A stretch of DNA of 64,000 bases from Halolamina litorea (GCF_026616205.1 NZ_JANHGR010000001.1:186001-250000); one strand, 5' to 3'. Counted from the first letter of the stretch, positions 32,973 through 41,982 are shown. Numbers and translations are program-made. The notes: a model not told the origin generated them from the letters alone.

Positions 32973-34259
32973 CTACTCAACGACGAGCCGTTCCTTCCCG
33001 CGAACCGCCTCTGCCTCCTCGAACTCGCCGCCGCCGAGCAGGCCGCGAGCGGCCTTCTTCCCCCACTCCACGGCGGGCTGGGTGAACGTCGAGAGATCCG
33101 CGAGTTCGCCGTAGCAGACGCAGGCGGCCTCCATCCCGAACAGGAGTTCGCCGAGCCCGCGCTCGTCGACGCGGTCGATCTCGATCCGGACGTTCGGACA
33201 GTCGGCGGCCGTCAGGCTGGCTTCGGTCGCCCGGAACTCCGCGTCGAGCAGCGTCCCGAGCGAGGAGCCGCCGAGGTAGGAGAGGCCGTCCAGATCGGTT
33301 TCGGGAATCCCGCGGTCGGCGCGTTCTGTGGGTCGGACGAGCGTCACCAGCTTGTCCCGCGGGCCGGCGCGGTACAGCTGCAGTTGGGAGTGCTGGTCGG
33401 TCGCGCCGAGCGCCCGGGCGGGGGTCTGGCCCTGCCCGTCCTTGCCGAGGCTCTCGGCCCAGAGTTGGGCGAACCATTCGGCGAACGTCTCCAGCGATTC
33501 GGCGTACGGCATGAACGCGTTCGTGACGGCGCCGCGTTCGGCCAGCGCGTAGCTGGTCGCGCCGTAGGCGTAGGCGGGCGAGTCGTAGAGCGAGCCCGCG
33601 AGTCGGTCGCGCTCGTCGGCGGCGCCGGCGAGTACGGCCTCGATGTCGTGGCCCTGGATCGCTGCCACCGCCAGCCCGACCGTCGAGAGCACGGAGAACC
33701 GCCCCGGAACGCCCTCGGGCACGTCCAGCGCCGGCAGGTCGTGCTTCTCCGCGAGGTTCCGGAGGTTCCCCTTCGGCCCCGTGGTGACGAAGGTGCGCTC
33801 GGTCCAGTCGACGCCGTCGCGCTCCATCGCCTCGCGGACGACGAGGAAGTTCGAGAGCGTCTCGGCGGTCGTGCCGGAGTTCGAGACCACGTTGACCGTA
33901 GTACGGGAGAGGTCGAGCGAGTCGAGCAGTCGCGTCGTGTGCTCGGGGTCGACGTTGTCGAGGAAGTAGGCGCCCACGTCGCTCTCCAGCCCCTTGGCGA
34001 GCGTCGCGGCGCCGAGGGCGCTGCCGCCGATGCCGACCGTGAGCACCGCCCCGCTGTCGGCGAAGGGGGCGACGGCGTTCCGGATAGCGTCGGGGTCGGC
34101 GGTCTCGGGAAGGTTCAACGCGGCGTAGCCGAACGCGTCGTCGTCCATCCCGTCGGCGATCCGTTCGTGGGCGGCGGCCACGTCGGCGTCCAGTTCGTCG
34201 AGGGCGTCGCGGGTCAGGGACGGCTCCCCGCCCAGCGCGTTGCCGATGTCGGTACGCAT
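32973..34259 (-). CDS. pgi: Glucose-6-phosphate isomerase
   Basis: A 428-residue PGI-superfamily enzyme that interconverts glucose-6-phosphate and fructose-6-phosphate. TVGIGGSALGAATLAKG (SIS phosphate-binding loop, near residue 74), VVSNSGTTAETL (near 122), PGRFSVLSTVGL (near 185) and DQHSQLQLYRAGPRDK (near 288) are present. The Lys of the C-terminal FTQPAVEWGKKAARG (near 405) fits the catalytic lysine. The length matches haloarchaeal and bacterial short PGIs. Start ATG 34259. It is divergent from the stress protein gene, with a 307-nt spacer. Confidence 0.95.
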   Translation of the reverse strand: MRTDIGNALGGEPSLTRDALDELDADVAAAHERIADGMDDDAFGYAALNLPETADPDAIRNAVAPFADSGAVLTVGIGGSALGAATLAKGLESDVGAYFLDNVDPEHTTRLLDSLDLSRTTVNVVSNSGTTAETLSNFLVVREAMERDGVDWTERTFVTTGPKGNLRNLAEKHDLPALDVPEGVPGRFSVLSTVGLAVAAIQGHDIEAVLAGAADERDRLAGSLYDSPAYAYGATSYALAERGAVTNAFMPYAESLETFAEWFAQLWAESLGKDGQGQTPARALGATDQHSQLQLYRAGPRDKLVTLVRPTERADRGIPETDLDGLSYLGGSSLGTLLDAEFRATEASLTAADCPNVRIEIDRVDERGLGELLFGMEAACVCYGELADLSTFTQPAVEWGKKAARGLLGGGEFEEAEAVRGKERLVVE

Positions 34260-34566
34260 GGCTGGATGGGTGAGCGGGGCGGGGAAGTAGCTTCTGAGAA
34301 CGCGTCGGTACGCTTCGGCGGTGTGGCCGCTTCTGGGACGGTAGCTCGGTCGGCGGCGACAGGGACGGCGACGGCATCGAGACGCATGGCCACTTGTGAC
34401 CGCTCGGTTCCGGGCACGAGGCCCGGAACAGCCCCGGATCCCTCTTCCTCCCCCGCGAGCGCCACATCGGCGCCCGCGAGGCGCCCACCGCTCTGCAACC
34501 GCGGGCGCGTTACGTACCACGTATCAGGCCCGTCGGAGTTATGCCGCCGGGCCCGAACGAACGCGT
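34260..34566. other. Divergent intergenic region with two inverted repeats
   Basis: No gene is supported in these 307 nt. It holds a strong hairpin at 34407-34429 (GTTCCGGGC, loop ACGAG, GCCCGGAAC). A smaller palindrome lies at 34511-34523 (TACGT-ACC-ACGTA), upstream of the presumed TATA element GAGTTATGC (34536-34544) of the stress protein gene. The rest is GC-rich and featureless. Confidence 0.6.
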
Positions 34567-35034
34567 ATGTTCGACACCATCGTCATCGCGACCGACGGCT
34601 CCGAGAGCGTCCAGCGGGCGGTCGGCGTCGCGCTCGACCTCGCCGAGCGCTTCGACGCCGACGTGCACGCCCTGTTCGTCGTCGACGAGCGCGAGGTCGA
34701 GAGTTCCCCGGAGAGCGTCCGCGAGGAGCTCCGCGCCGCACTCGAAGACGACGGCGAGGACGCCGTCGCGAGCGTCGCGACCCGCGCCGAGAGCGCCGTC
34801 ACCACCGCCGTCCGGTCGGGCCGGCCCGCAGCGACCATCTCCGACTACGCCCGCGAGGTCGGCGCCGACGTGGTCGCCACCGGCACCCGCGGCCGCCACG
34901 GCGAGAACCGCTACCTGATCGGCGGCGTCGCCGAGCGTGTCGTGCGGCGCTGTCCCGTCCCGGTGCTGACCGTGCGACAGCTCGAAGGCGAGGGGACGAC
35001 CGACGCCGAGTCCGAGCCGGAAACGCCCGCCTAG
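34567..35034 (+). CDS. Universal stress protein (UspA family)
   Basis: A 155-residue single-domain protein. MFDTIVIATDGSESVQRAV is the typical start. The ATP-binding loop GTRGRHGENRYLIGGVAERVVRRCPVPVLTV fits the G-2x-G-9x-G-S/T class, except that the usual Ser after GG is replaced by VAE. The C-terminal 17 residues are an acidic tail. Such proteins bind nucleotide and form dimers under stress. Start ATG 34567 follows a TATA-like element by about 25 nt and is leaderless. The upstream TACGT-N3-ACGTA palindrome could regulate it. Confidence 0.88.
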   Translation: MFDTIVIATDGSESVQRAVGVALDLAERFDADVHALFVVDEREVESSPESVREELRAALEDDGEDAVASVATRAESAVTTAVRSGRPAATISDYAREVGADVVATGTRGRHGENRYLIGGVAERVVRRCPVPVLTVRQLEGEGTTDAESEPETPA

Positions 35035-35080
35035 CCCGGCGTTCCACCGGCCTTATACCCCGGCTGGGCGACTGTCCGGT

Positions 35081-36268
35081 ATGGACGACGAACTCATCGA
35101 GACGAGCGAACTCTCCCTGCACCGGCGCTCGCTGCTGCCCGGGAAGGGCTTTTTCTACCCCGACTCGCTCTCCGAGGACCGAACCGAGGAGCGCATCGCC
35201 GAGGCCGTCGACGGCGCCGAGGCCGTGGTCATCACCGACTCCGACGCCGACGGCCTGGGCTGTGTCGCCCTGATCCGCGAGGCCCGCGGCGCCGCCCTCG
35301 ACGTGGTTCCCTTCGAGGAGGAACTGGCCGCGGAGGTTGCCGGCGACGCCGCCGACGAGGACGACGATGACGACGAGAAGGGCGAGGACGAGGAGCCCCA
35401 CGAGCGCTCGACGGTCGCGCTGGTCGCCTCCGGGCCGGGACAGATCGAGGAGTCCCTGGAACTGGTCGCCAAGCACGTCGAGGAAGGCACCGACGCCTAC
35501 GTCTGCGACATCTGCCCGGACAGCTTCGAGTACATCGCCGAGGACCTCGACGCGCTGGTCGAGCGCTGTGGCGAGGTGCGGTGGTTCGACCACCACCAGT
35601 GGGACGCTGACCTCGAACAGAGCGTCCGCGACGCCGGCGTCGACCTCGTCATCGGCGACAGCGAGGAGGAGTGCACGACGGACGTGACCCTGCGCTCGCT
35701 CGACTACGAGTTCGACGAGCGCTACGCCGAACTCGCGGAAGTCACCCGGGATCACGACCTCTGGCTCAAGCAGGACGAACGCAGCGACGACCTCGCGGAC
35801 TACGCCTACTGGAGCGGCCCGGAGGAGTACGCCACCATCGTCGGCGAGTACGGCGCCGCCCTCCCCGAGACGGTGCTCGACTACGTCGAACACCGACGTG
35901 TCGAGAAGGAGCGCCGCATCGACGCCGCCGTCTCGCGGGCGAACCGCCGGGAGATCGGCGACTGGACCGTCGGCTTCACCTACGGCCGCTGTTCCCAGAA
36001 CGAGGTCGCCGAGACGCTCCGCGAGCAGGGCTGTGACGCCGCCGTGATCGTCAAACCCTCCGGGAGCGCGTCGATCCGTGGCTCGGAAGGCTTCGAGCGC
36101 TGCCACGAGGTCGCCGGCCAGGTCAACGGCGGCGGCCACCCGAAGGCCGCGGGCTGCAAGCCCGACATCTACGACGACATGCTCGACATGGCCCAGCACT
36201 GGACCAGCGAGGGTCGCGCGACCCGGACCGTGATCCGACGGGCGTTCGAGGAACTGGTCGAGGAGTAG
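35081..36268 (+). CDS. DHH-family phosphoesterase (RecJ-like)
   Basis: A 395-residue protein with DHH and DHHA1 domains. Metal ligands are seen in VVITDSDADGLG (near residue 50), DICPD, VRWFDHHQWD (the DHH motif, near 172) and DHDLWLK. The C-terminal DHHA1 motif is NGGGHPKAAGC (near 357). An acidic insert of about 25 Asp/Glu/Lys residues (near 90-110) separates the first two motifs. The family includes exonucleases, pAp phosphatases and oligoribonucleases; haloarchaeal members are usually annotated RecJ-like. The start at ATG 35081 is preceded by CTTATACCC, a TATA element, leaving a leaderless message. Confidence 0.9.
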   Translation: MDDELIETSELSLHRRSLLPGKGFFYPDSLSEDRTEERIAEAVDGAEAVVITDSDADGLGCVALIREARGAALDVVPFEEELAAEVAGDAADEDDDDDEKGEDEEPHERSTVALVASGPGQIEESLELVAKHVEEGTDAYVCDICPDSFEYIAEDLDALVERCGEVRWFDHHQWDADLEQSVRDAGVDLVIGDSEEECTTDVTLRSLDYEFDERYAELAEVTRDHDLWLKQDERSDDLADYAYWSGPEEYATIVGEYGAALPETVLDYVEHRRVEKERRIDAAVSRANRREIGDWTVGFTYGRCSQNEVAETLREQGCDAAVIVKPSGSASIRGSEGFERCHEVAGQVNGGGHPKAAGCKPDIYDDMLDMAQHWTSEGRATRTVIRRAFEELVEE

Positions 36269-36428
36269 CGACGGCGGGCGGCCGATCCCGGGACGGTTCC
36301 TGTCTCCGGTCGTCGGATCGGGAGGAACGTCCAGCATTCGCCCCGAGCGAACCACTCGACGCCGAAACCGGGCTGTTTTCGCCGGGAACTCTTTACCTCT
36401 GGTCCAATATGGGCGTAGTTGTGCATCC

Positions 36429-37976
36429 ATGGGGAAACACCTGAACTACGGCGGGCTCGTCGTCGCGGGACTCGGGTTCTTCCTCACACGATTCACCGTG
36501 ACGCTTGCGCTCTACGACGATACCGTCCAGTTCTACCTGGCGGGTGTCGTGCCGCTCGCGCTCGGCCTCGGGCTGGCGGCCTTCGGCGTGGCGCTGGCGG
36601 TGGCCGACGTCGACGGGGCGATGGTCCGGACGACCACGATCTGGGCTGTGATCGGGTTCGCCACGATGGCGGTGTTGGTCGGACTGACGCTGGCGGGCTC
36701 GACCGCCGACGGGCGGCTGTCCGTGGAGGTCGCTCGGACACGGACGTATCTGTCGAACTTCCTCATCGGCGGAAGCATCGGCGGCACGCTGACCGGGCTG
36801 TACGCCGCACGCAACCGACGCCAGCGGGGCGTGCTCCGCGAACAGACCAACCGCCTGGTGACCATCAACCGACTCCTCCGGCACGAGGTCCTCAACGCCG
36901 TGAGCGTGATCCGGGGGTACGCCAGCGTCGACCCCGAGGAGCACCCGAACGGGATGTCGGTGATCGACAAACGTGCGGCGGATATCCAACAGACGATCGA
37001 GGAGGTGCGCTACTTCACCAACAGCAGCGGGGGGAACGGCCCCGGGCCGACGCCACGTGACCTCGGCGCGGACCTCCACGAGAGCATCGCGACGATCGGC
37101 GAGCGTTACCCCGACGTGGACGTCTCGGTCGAGTCGGTCCCCGATGACGTGACCGTGTTCGCGAACGAACGGCTGGGGCTCGTCTTCACCAACCTACTCG
37201 AGAACGCCGTGGTCCACGGCGAGGACCGGACGCCGGCGGTCACCGTCGAGACGACGCCGGCAACCGTCGCCGTGAGTATTACCGACGACGGGTCGGGGCT
37301 CCCCGAGAGCCAGCGAGCACTGCTCGAGACCGGCGATATCGACGAGTTCGACAACCCGAAGGTCGGGTTCGGTCTGAACGTGGTTCGACTGCTCGTCACG
37401 AGCTACGGGGGGAATATCGACACCGCCGTCGACGACAGTACGACGGTGACGGTGACGCTAAGCCGCGCCCAGCCCCAGGGGGTCGAGGTCCGACCGAGCA
37501 GGTCGGACCTGGCAGGGGTTCGTCCCGCCGCCCCACACCTCGTGGTGGCCTGTGCCGCAGCGTTGGTCGCCGGTGTCGCCTACAGCGTTGTCTCGGGGTT
37601 CTTGGGGGGCTCGGTCGCGGGTATCGGCGTCTTCTACGGGACGGCGGACCCCGTCGTCGGCTGGCTCACCCACGAGTTCCACAGCGTCGTCTTCGGGTTC
37701 ACGTACGTGGGCGTGCTCTCGCTCGTGCTGGAGCGGTACCGGAACACCACTGCGACCTACGCCGTCGTCGGGGTGGTCTGGGGGCTGCTCGTCTGGGCCG
37801 TCGCCGCCAGCGTCGTCGCCCCGGTCTGGCTTCAGTTGCTCGGGATCCCCACATCGGTTCCCAACTTCTCACTCCCGCTGCTGGCGAGCCACCTCGTCTG
37901 GGGGGTGACGTTGGGTCTGGGTACGGCCCTCGGCTACACGTACGTCATGCCTCGGCTCGGCGAGAGCGTTGAGTAG
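36429..37976 (+). CDS. Histidine kinase between two membrane domains
   Basis: A 515-residue protein with an unusual layout. Four N-terminal helices (residues 8-120) precede an H-box INRLLRHEVLNAV (His near residue 155). An HATPase domain follows with N-box LLENAVVHGE (near 258), DDGSGLP and GFGLNVVRLL (near 312). From about residue 370 to the end there are four more helices, starting LVVACAAALVAGVAYSVVS. Thus the kinase is enclosed by membrane regions on both sides. Signal and partner regulator are unknown and no response regulator is adjacent. TATA-like CTTTACC near 36390 precedes ATG 36429. Confidence 0.85.
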   Translation: MGKHLNYGGLVVAGLGFFLTRFTVTLALYDDTVQFYLAGVVPLALGLGLAAFGVALAVADVDGAMVRTTTIWAVIGFATMAVLVGLTLAGSTADGRLSVEVARTRTYLSNFLIGGSIGGTLTGLYAARNRRQRGVLREQTNRLVTINRLLRHEVLNAVSVIRGYASVDPEEHPNGMSVIDKRAADIQQTIEEVRYFTNSSGGNGPGPTPRDLGADLHESIATIGERYPDVDVSVESVPDDVTVFANERLGLVFTNLLENAVVHGEDRTPAVTVETTPATVAVSITDDGSGLPESQRALLETGDIDEFDNPKVGFGLNVVRLLVTSYGGNIDTAVDDSTTVTVTLSRAQPQGVEVRPSRSDLAGVRPAAPHLVVACAAALVAGVAYSVVSGFLGGSVAGIGVFYGTADPVVGWLTHEFHSVVFGFTYVGVLSLVLERYRNTTATYAVVGVVWGLLVWAVAASVVAPVWLQLLGIPTSVPNFSLPLLASHLVWGVTLGLGTALGYTYVMPRLGESVE

Positions 37977-37982
37977 CCTGGC

Positions 37983-38417
37983 TTACGCGTCGCGACTCCC
38001 CACGATCCACTTCTCGGAGTACGACTCCCCGCAGGAACACTTCGCGTAGGCGTGCATCACGTCGCCCTCCCCGTACATCCCGCCGACCTCCTGGTTCTCG
38101 GCCTCGGCGAACGCGAAGACGTACTTGACCGTGTGCTCCCCGCCGTCGCCGTCCTTGGGACAGGTCCCGCCCGCAAGGTCGGCGTTGACGCTGCCGCCCT
38201 CGCCCATCGCTTCCTTGGCGAACTCCATCGCGCCCTGCCCGGTGCCGGCGCTGAACAGCTTTCGCCCCTGCTCGCCCGGCCGGACGAGCATGACGCCGCC
38301 GTCGACCTCCTCGCCGGCGTCTGCGAGTTTGCCCGCCTCGTCCAACTGATCGTCGGCGAGAAACAGCGCCACGTCCTCCAGCCGTTCGCCCGCGAGGAAC
38401 TCAGAGAGCTTGCTCAT
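37983..38417 (-). CDS. DUF5807-type protein
   Basis: A 144-residue acidic protein starting MSKLSEFLAGERLEDVALFL. It continues with GVMLVRPGEQGRKLFSAGTG and a C-terminal part containing CPKDGD and KCSCGESYSEKW, three cysteines in all. The pattern matches the haloarchaeal DUF5807 family as I remember it. Function is unknown; the CSCG element could hold a metal. It is the most downstream of four genes on this strand that include S6e, and converges on the histidine kinase with 6 nt between stops. Confidence 0.75.
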   Translation of the reverse strand: MSKLSEFLAGERLEDVALFLADDQLDEAGKLADAGEEVDGGVMLVRPGEQGRKLFSAGTGQGAMEFAKEAMGEGGSVNADLAGGTCPKDGDGGEHTVKYVFAFAEAENQEVGGMYGEGDVMHAYAKCSCGESYSEKWIVGSRDA

Positions 38418-38465
38418 ACCCCGACGAGGCGCCTGAGCGGGAAAAAGCGACCGCGTTGCAGTCGG

Positions 38466-38933
38466 TCAGTCGAGGTCGAAGGGGTCGTCGCCGTCGTCGT
38501 CGCTCCCCCCATCCAGACTTTCCGCGATCCCCTGTAGCGAACCACCCGGCCCGCTGGTGTCGCGGTAGAACGCCCGTTCGCCGGGGAGTCGGACGCCGTA
38601 GCGCTCGCCGGCCTCGATCTCGTCGATCTCGACGGGGTCGCCGGGCTCCCGACCCACGTTGCGGAGCCACTCCACGAGGCGGTTCTCGGCGCGACCCGGG
38701 TCACGGGCCTCGCTTTTGAGGTCGTAGGCGCCGCGGATCAGCAGGCCAGTGCTGTCGCCCTGCACCTCGGCGTGGCGTGCCTCGCCGTCGACGACGAGCG
38801 TGACGAACGAGCCCTGTTCGAGGTCGAGAGCGCTCGGGAGACGCAGACAGGGGCGCCGGGTGCCGCCGCTGCGGGCCACCTCGGCCCGTTCGGTGTGAAC
38901 GCTGGCGTGGTCGCTGGGGATGCGGTCGGCCAT
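38466..38933 (-). CDS. Haloarchaeal hypothetical protein (DUF7112-like)
   Basis: A 155-residue soluble acidic protein. It begins MADRIPSDHASVHTERAEVAR and contains PCLRLPSALDLEQGSFVTLV and GLLIRGAYDLKSEARDPG, then RLVEWLRNVGREPG. The C-terminus is a poly-acidic tail. The arrangement looks like a small beta-barrel followed by helices. I know it only as a conserved haloarchaeal protein often next to ribosomal protein S6e; the DUF number is tentative. It is 18 nt downstream of the S6e gene and probably co-transcribed. Confidence 0.65.
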   Translation of the reverse strand: MADRIPSDHASVHTERAEVARSGGTRRPCLRLPSALDLEQGSFVTLVVDGEARHAEVQGDSTGLLIRGAYDLKSEARDPGRAENRLVEWLRNVGREPGDPVEIDEIEAGERYGVRLPGERAFYRDTSGPGGSLQGIAESLDGGSDDDGDDPFDLD

Positions 38934-38951
38934 CGAAAAGCGTGTGTGAAC

Positions 38952-39347
38952 TTACTCCTCGCCGTCGTCGTCGCCCTCGCCGAACGCCGCGGCGACGTCC
39001 TCGTCGCCGCGGGCGGTGGCGTTGACCTGCGCGGACTCCTCGCTGAACTCGGCGCCACGGACCGTGATTCGGCGTCGCTCGCCGTCCTTCTCGGGCTTGA
39101 AGCCGACGCCGTCCTCGAGCAGGAGCTGCTTGAGGTTCGGGCCAGCCACGTCGGCGCGCATCGGTCGGCCGGCGGCGTCCGAGCCACCGGTGAGTTCGAG
39201 GGTGGACTCCGAGAGCCCGACCACGTCGCCGTCGACCTCGTCGCCGAGCGAGCGCCCGAGGAATCGGTTTGCGTCCTGTCCGTCGACCGTCGTCTGGTAC
39301 GTCTTACCCGTGTCGGGGTCCGACACGACGAGATTGAGTTCGGCCAT
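38952..39347 (-). CDS. rps6e: 30S ribosomal protein S6e
   Basis: A 131-residue archaeal S6e. The conserved N-terminal barrel reads [20 protein letters not shown], then [17 protein letters not shown]. The signature [18 protein letters not shown] (near residue 52) and the following [19 protein letters not shown] are typical. The extreme C-terminus is acidic (GEGDDDGEE). It is a small-subunit body protein. Start ATG 39347. The DUF7112-like gene follows. Confidence 0.96.
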   Translation of the reverse strand: MAELNLVVSDPDTGKTYQTTVDGQDANRFLGRSLGDEVDGDVVGLSESTLELTGGSDAAGRPMRADVAGPNLKQLLLEDGVGFKPEKDGERRRITVRGAEFSEESAQVNATARGDEDVAAAFGEGDDDGEE

Positions 39348-39410
39348 ACCCGAAAATCTCGGCCGCGGCTGAAAAACACGTCGAAACCGCCCGTTCCGGA
39401 GGGGTGGGGC

Positions 39411-39905
39411 CTACTCCTCGCCGGGAAGCAGCGCCTCGGGGTGTTGCTGGACGAACAGCACGCGCTCGCTGTCGTCGAGGGGGCGGACGTAGAGTCGGCT
39501 CTCGCCCGACTCCTCGATCCGCCGGACCGTCTCCTCGGCGTCATCGACCTTGTAGTAGATCGGGATGAGAACGGCCCGTTCGGCGGCCTCGGCCTTCATC
39601 ACGACAACCGCGAACACGACGCCGTTGGTCTGGGCGTTGTACGCCTCGTACTCGTCGAACTCGGCGCCGTCGACGGCGTCCTGCACGTCGGCGAACTCGT
39701 TGCCGGGGGCCATCACGTCGAAGCCCGTTCGGTCGTCCTCGTAGCCGTCCTCGGTCTCCAGTCGGGGCAGCGGCGTCACCGCGCCGGGGTGGAGTTCGAC
39801 GGTCTCCCAGCCGGCCTCCCGGAGTTCGGCCGCGGTGGCCTCCATGTCCTCGACGGTGTTCTCCCAGAGGTCGGTCATACCCTGCAGCGGGTGTCCGGGG
39901 CTCAT
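39411..39905 (-). CDS. Haloarchaeal hypothetical protein (DUF7529-like)
   Basis: A 164-residue acidic alpha/beta protein. It starts MSPGHPLQGMTDLWENTVED and contains LREAGWETVELHPGAVTPLP, then FDVMAPGNEFADVQD and VLIPIYYKVDDAEETVRRI. No signal or membrane segment is visible. I do not know its function; the DUF number is a recollection. ATG 39905 is chosen over ATG 39878 (the internal Met of LQGMTDLW) because both fit but the former keeps the conserved leading residues. It lies 63 nt upstream of rps6e on the same strand. Confidence 0.65.
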   Translation of the reverse strand: MSPGHPLQGMTDLWENTVEDMEATAAELREAGWETVELHPGAVTPLPRLETEDGYEDDRTGFDVMAPGNEFADVQDAVDGAEFDEYEAYNAQTNGVVFAVVVMKAEAAERAVLIPIYYKVDDAEETVRRIEESGESRLYVRPLDDSERVLFVQQHPEALLPGEE

Positions 39906-39990
39906 GCCCGGGTGTCGGCCCGTGGGAACTGAAAAGGGTTCGCTTCCGGCGGACGCCAACGCTAAGCCCACGCCGGCCCCACGCCGAGCC

Positions 39991-40254
39991 ATGAGCGACG
40001 ACGCCAGCCTGACGGACTTCTCGGGCGGCGACGACGGCGACGACACGTCGGCGGCCGACAACGAAGGCTCCGCTGAGGCGGCCGACCCCCTCGACGAACC
40101 CACCTTCACCTACACGTCGACGCCCCACGGGGCGGCGTGTGCGGCCTGCGGTGCGACCGTGGAGAAACGGTGGCGCGCCGGCGAGGGTGGCGCCGCGGAC
40201 GCCCCCGACCTCGACCCCGACGCGCTCGTCTGCCCGGACTGCAAAGAGTGGTAG
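39991..40254 (+). CDS. Small zinc-ribbon protein (DUF7573-like)
   Basis: An 87-residue protein. The first 45 residues are disordered and acidic. The C-terminal half holds a zinc ribbon: ACAACGATVEKRW (CxxC) and VCPDCKEW (CxxC), spaced about 30 residues. MSDDASLTDF at the start is a common opening among such haloarchaeal proteins. It probably binds zinc and a protein or nucleic-acid partner; nothing more can be said. It is convergent with mutL, whose stop is 16 nt away. Confidence 0.65.
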   Translation: MSDDASLTDFSGGDDGDDTSAADNEGSAEAADPLDEPTFTYTSTPHGAACAACGATVEKRWRAGEGGAADAPDLDPDALVCPDCKEW

Positions 40255-40269
40255 CGACCGACGCGACCG

Positions 40270-41982
40270 TTACTCCCGTTCGAACCCCGCCGCCAGCGTC
40301 CCCGCGCTCACGCTGAGCACCGTCGGCCGGCCGTGCGGGCAGGCGAACGGCTGCTCGCACTGGCCGAGTCGGTGGACGAGCGACTGGGCCTGTTCGTCTT
40401 CCAGCGTGTCGCCCGCCTTCAGCGACGGGTGACAGGCCAGGTCGGCGAGCGCCGCCTCGCGGGCGTCAGCGGGGTCGTCGCCGCGGGCGAGCGCCGCGAG
40501 GACCTCCCGGAACGCCGCCGAGTCGGCGGGCCGACCCAGCGGCGCCGGTACCGTCGAGAGTTTCACCGTCGTCCCGCCGAACGGGTCGGCTTCGAACCCC
40601 AGCGCCGCGACTTCGTCGGCGCGCTCCTCGACGACCGCGGCCTCGGCGGGCGACAGCGAGACGGTTTCGGGCGGCGAGATTCCGACCCGTTCGATCGGCG
40701 TCCCCGAGACGGCGGCCCGCAGGCGCTCGTAGTTCACCCGCTCGTGGGCCGCGTGCTGGTCGATCACCAGCAGTTCCTCGCCCGCCACACAGAGCAGGTA
40801 GGTCTCGCGGAACTGCCCGAGCACCTCGGCGTCGGCGAGTGCGGAGTCGGCGTCGACCGGTTCGAGTGACTCTTCCAGCCCCATCGCCACCTCGCCCGAG
40901 CGCCGGAGGTCAGCCGTCGTCAGGGCGTCGTTGACGCCGGTTTCCACGGCCGCTTCGACGGCCTCGCGGGCCGCGAGCGCCACCTCGGCTTTCGCCGGGT
41001 GGACGTTCGCGTCGACTGTTTCGGGGGGAAGCGAAACCGAAACGACCGCGATGGGGTGGCGCCCGTTCGGGAGGAGCGTGCCGTAACCGCGCTCGACCGC
41101 GCGGCGGAGCCCCTCGTTGACGACTGGTCGGCCGTTGACCGCGGTCCGCAAGTGCGAGCGGTCGGCACGCGTGGTCGCGGGGGACGCGAGGACTCCTTCG
41201 ACGTGGAGCGCGGCGCCGTTCGGTCCCTCACCCCCAGCCGAGAGCGTCGTCTCGTGGGTGAACGTCGTCGCCCCGGCGGCGACGTGGCGGTCGTAGACCG
41301 CGGCCAGCGTGTCCTCGTAGACGCCGCTCCCGGGGGTTTCGAACACGTCCCGCCCGTCGTGGGCGAGCGAGAACGACACGTCGGGACGGGTCAGTGCGTA
41401 CCGCGCCACGAGGTCCGAGACCTTCGCGAACTCCGCGCCCGCGCCGCCGAGCGCTTCGAGTCGGGCCGGGCGGTCGGCGAAGAGGTCACGGACGATCACC
41501 GTCGTCCCGCGTGCCCGGCCGGCGTCGGTGATCTGGACGTCGCCGGGCGAAGCCCGGCTACCAGAGGGACTTCGTCCCTCGCTGCCCCCATCGCCGTCGA
41601 CGACGAGTCGAGTCCCCGGTTCGCTCCCGTCGCTGGTGACCAGTTCGAGTCGGCCGGCGTCGGCGATGCTCGGCAGCGCCTCGCCACGGAAGCCGAGGCT
41701 CGTCGTCGCCGGCAGCTCCGCCGCGTCCCGGAGTTTGCTGGTCGCGTGGCGCTCGACCGCCCGCGCGGCGTCCCCCCGAGCCATCCCGTGGCCGTCGTCG
41801 GCGACGCGGAGTCGCTCGGTGCCGTCGCCGTCGACTTCGACGCGGACCGAGGCCGCGCCGGCGTCGAGCGCGTTGTCCAGCAGTTCGCCGACGACCCGTT
41901 CGGGCCGGGTGATCACCTCGCCGGCGGCGATGCGGTCGACCGTGGCGTCGTCCAGCCGTTCCACCGCGGGGGTGTCGCTCAT
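40270..41982 (-). CDS. mutL: DNA mismatch repair protein MutL
   Basis: A 570-residue GHKL ATPase. N-terminal motifs are IAAGEVITRPERVVGELLDN (residues 18-37), DDGHGM and TTSLGFRGEALPSI (near 95). The C-terminal domain keeps the endonuclease metal motif DQHAAHERVNYE (near 408) and CPHGRP (near 547), so it should nick DNA. Between about residues 134 and 147 a Gly/Ser-rich loop is encoded by two perfect palindromes (see 41542). It overlaps mutS by ATGA and is the second gene of that operon. Confidence 0.96.
   Translation of the reverse strand: MSDTPAVERLDDATVDRIAAGEVITRPERVVGELLDNALDAGAASVRVEVDGDGTERLRVADDGHGMARGDAARAVERHATSKLRDAAELPATTSLGFRGEALPSIADAGRLELVTSDGSEPGTRLVVDGDGGSEGRSPSGSRASPGDVQITDAGRARGTTVIVRDLFADRPARLEALGGAGAEFAKVSDLVARYALTRPDVSFSLAHDGRDVFETPGSGVYEDTLAAVYDRHVAAGATTFTHETTLSAGGEGPNGAALHVEGVLASPATTRADRSHLRTAVNGRPVVNEGLRRAVERGYGTLLPNGRHPIAVVSVSLPPETVDANVHPAKAEVALAAREAVEAAVETGVNDALTTADLRRSGEVAMGLEESLEPVDADSALADAEVLGQFRETYLLCVAGEELLVIDQHAAHERVNYERLRAAVSGTPIERVGISPPETVSLSPAEAAVVEERADEVAALGFEADPFGGTTVKLSTVPAPLGRPADSAAFREVLAALARGDDPADAREAALADLACHPSLKAGDTLEDEQAQSLVHRLGQCEQPFACPHGRPTVLSVSAGTLAAGFERE
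41542..41580 (-). repeat. Two perfect palindromes inside mutL
   Basis: GCCGGGC-GAA-GCCCGGC (41542-41558) and GAGGGAC-TTC-GTCCCTC (41564-41580) are tandem 7-bp hairpins with 3-nt loops, 5 nt apart. They encode a loop insertion within the MutL ATPase domain without breaking the frame. The design resembles a mobile palindromic element. Confidence 0.85.
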
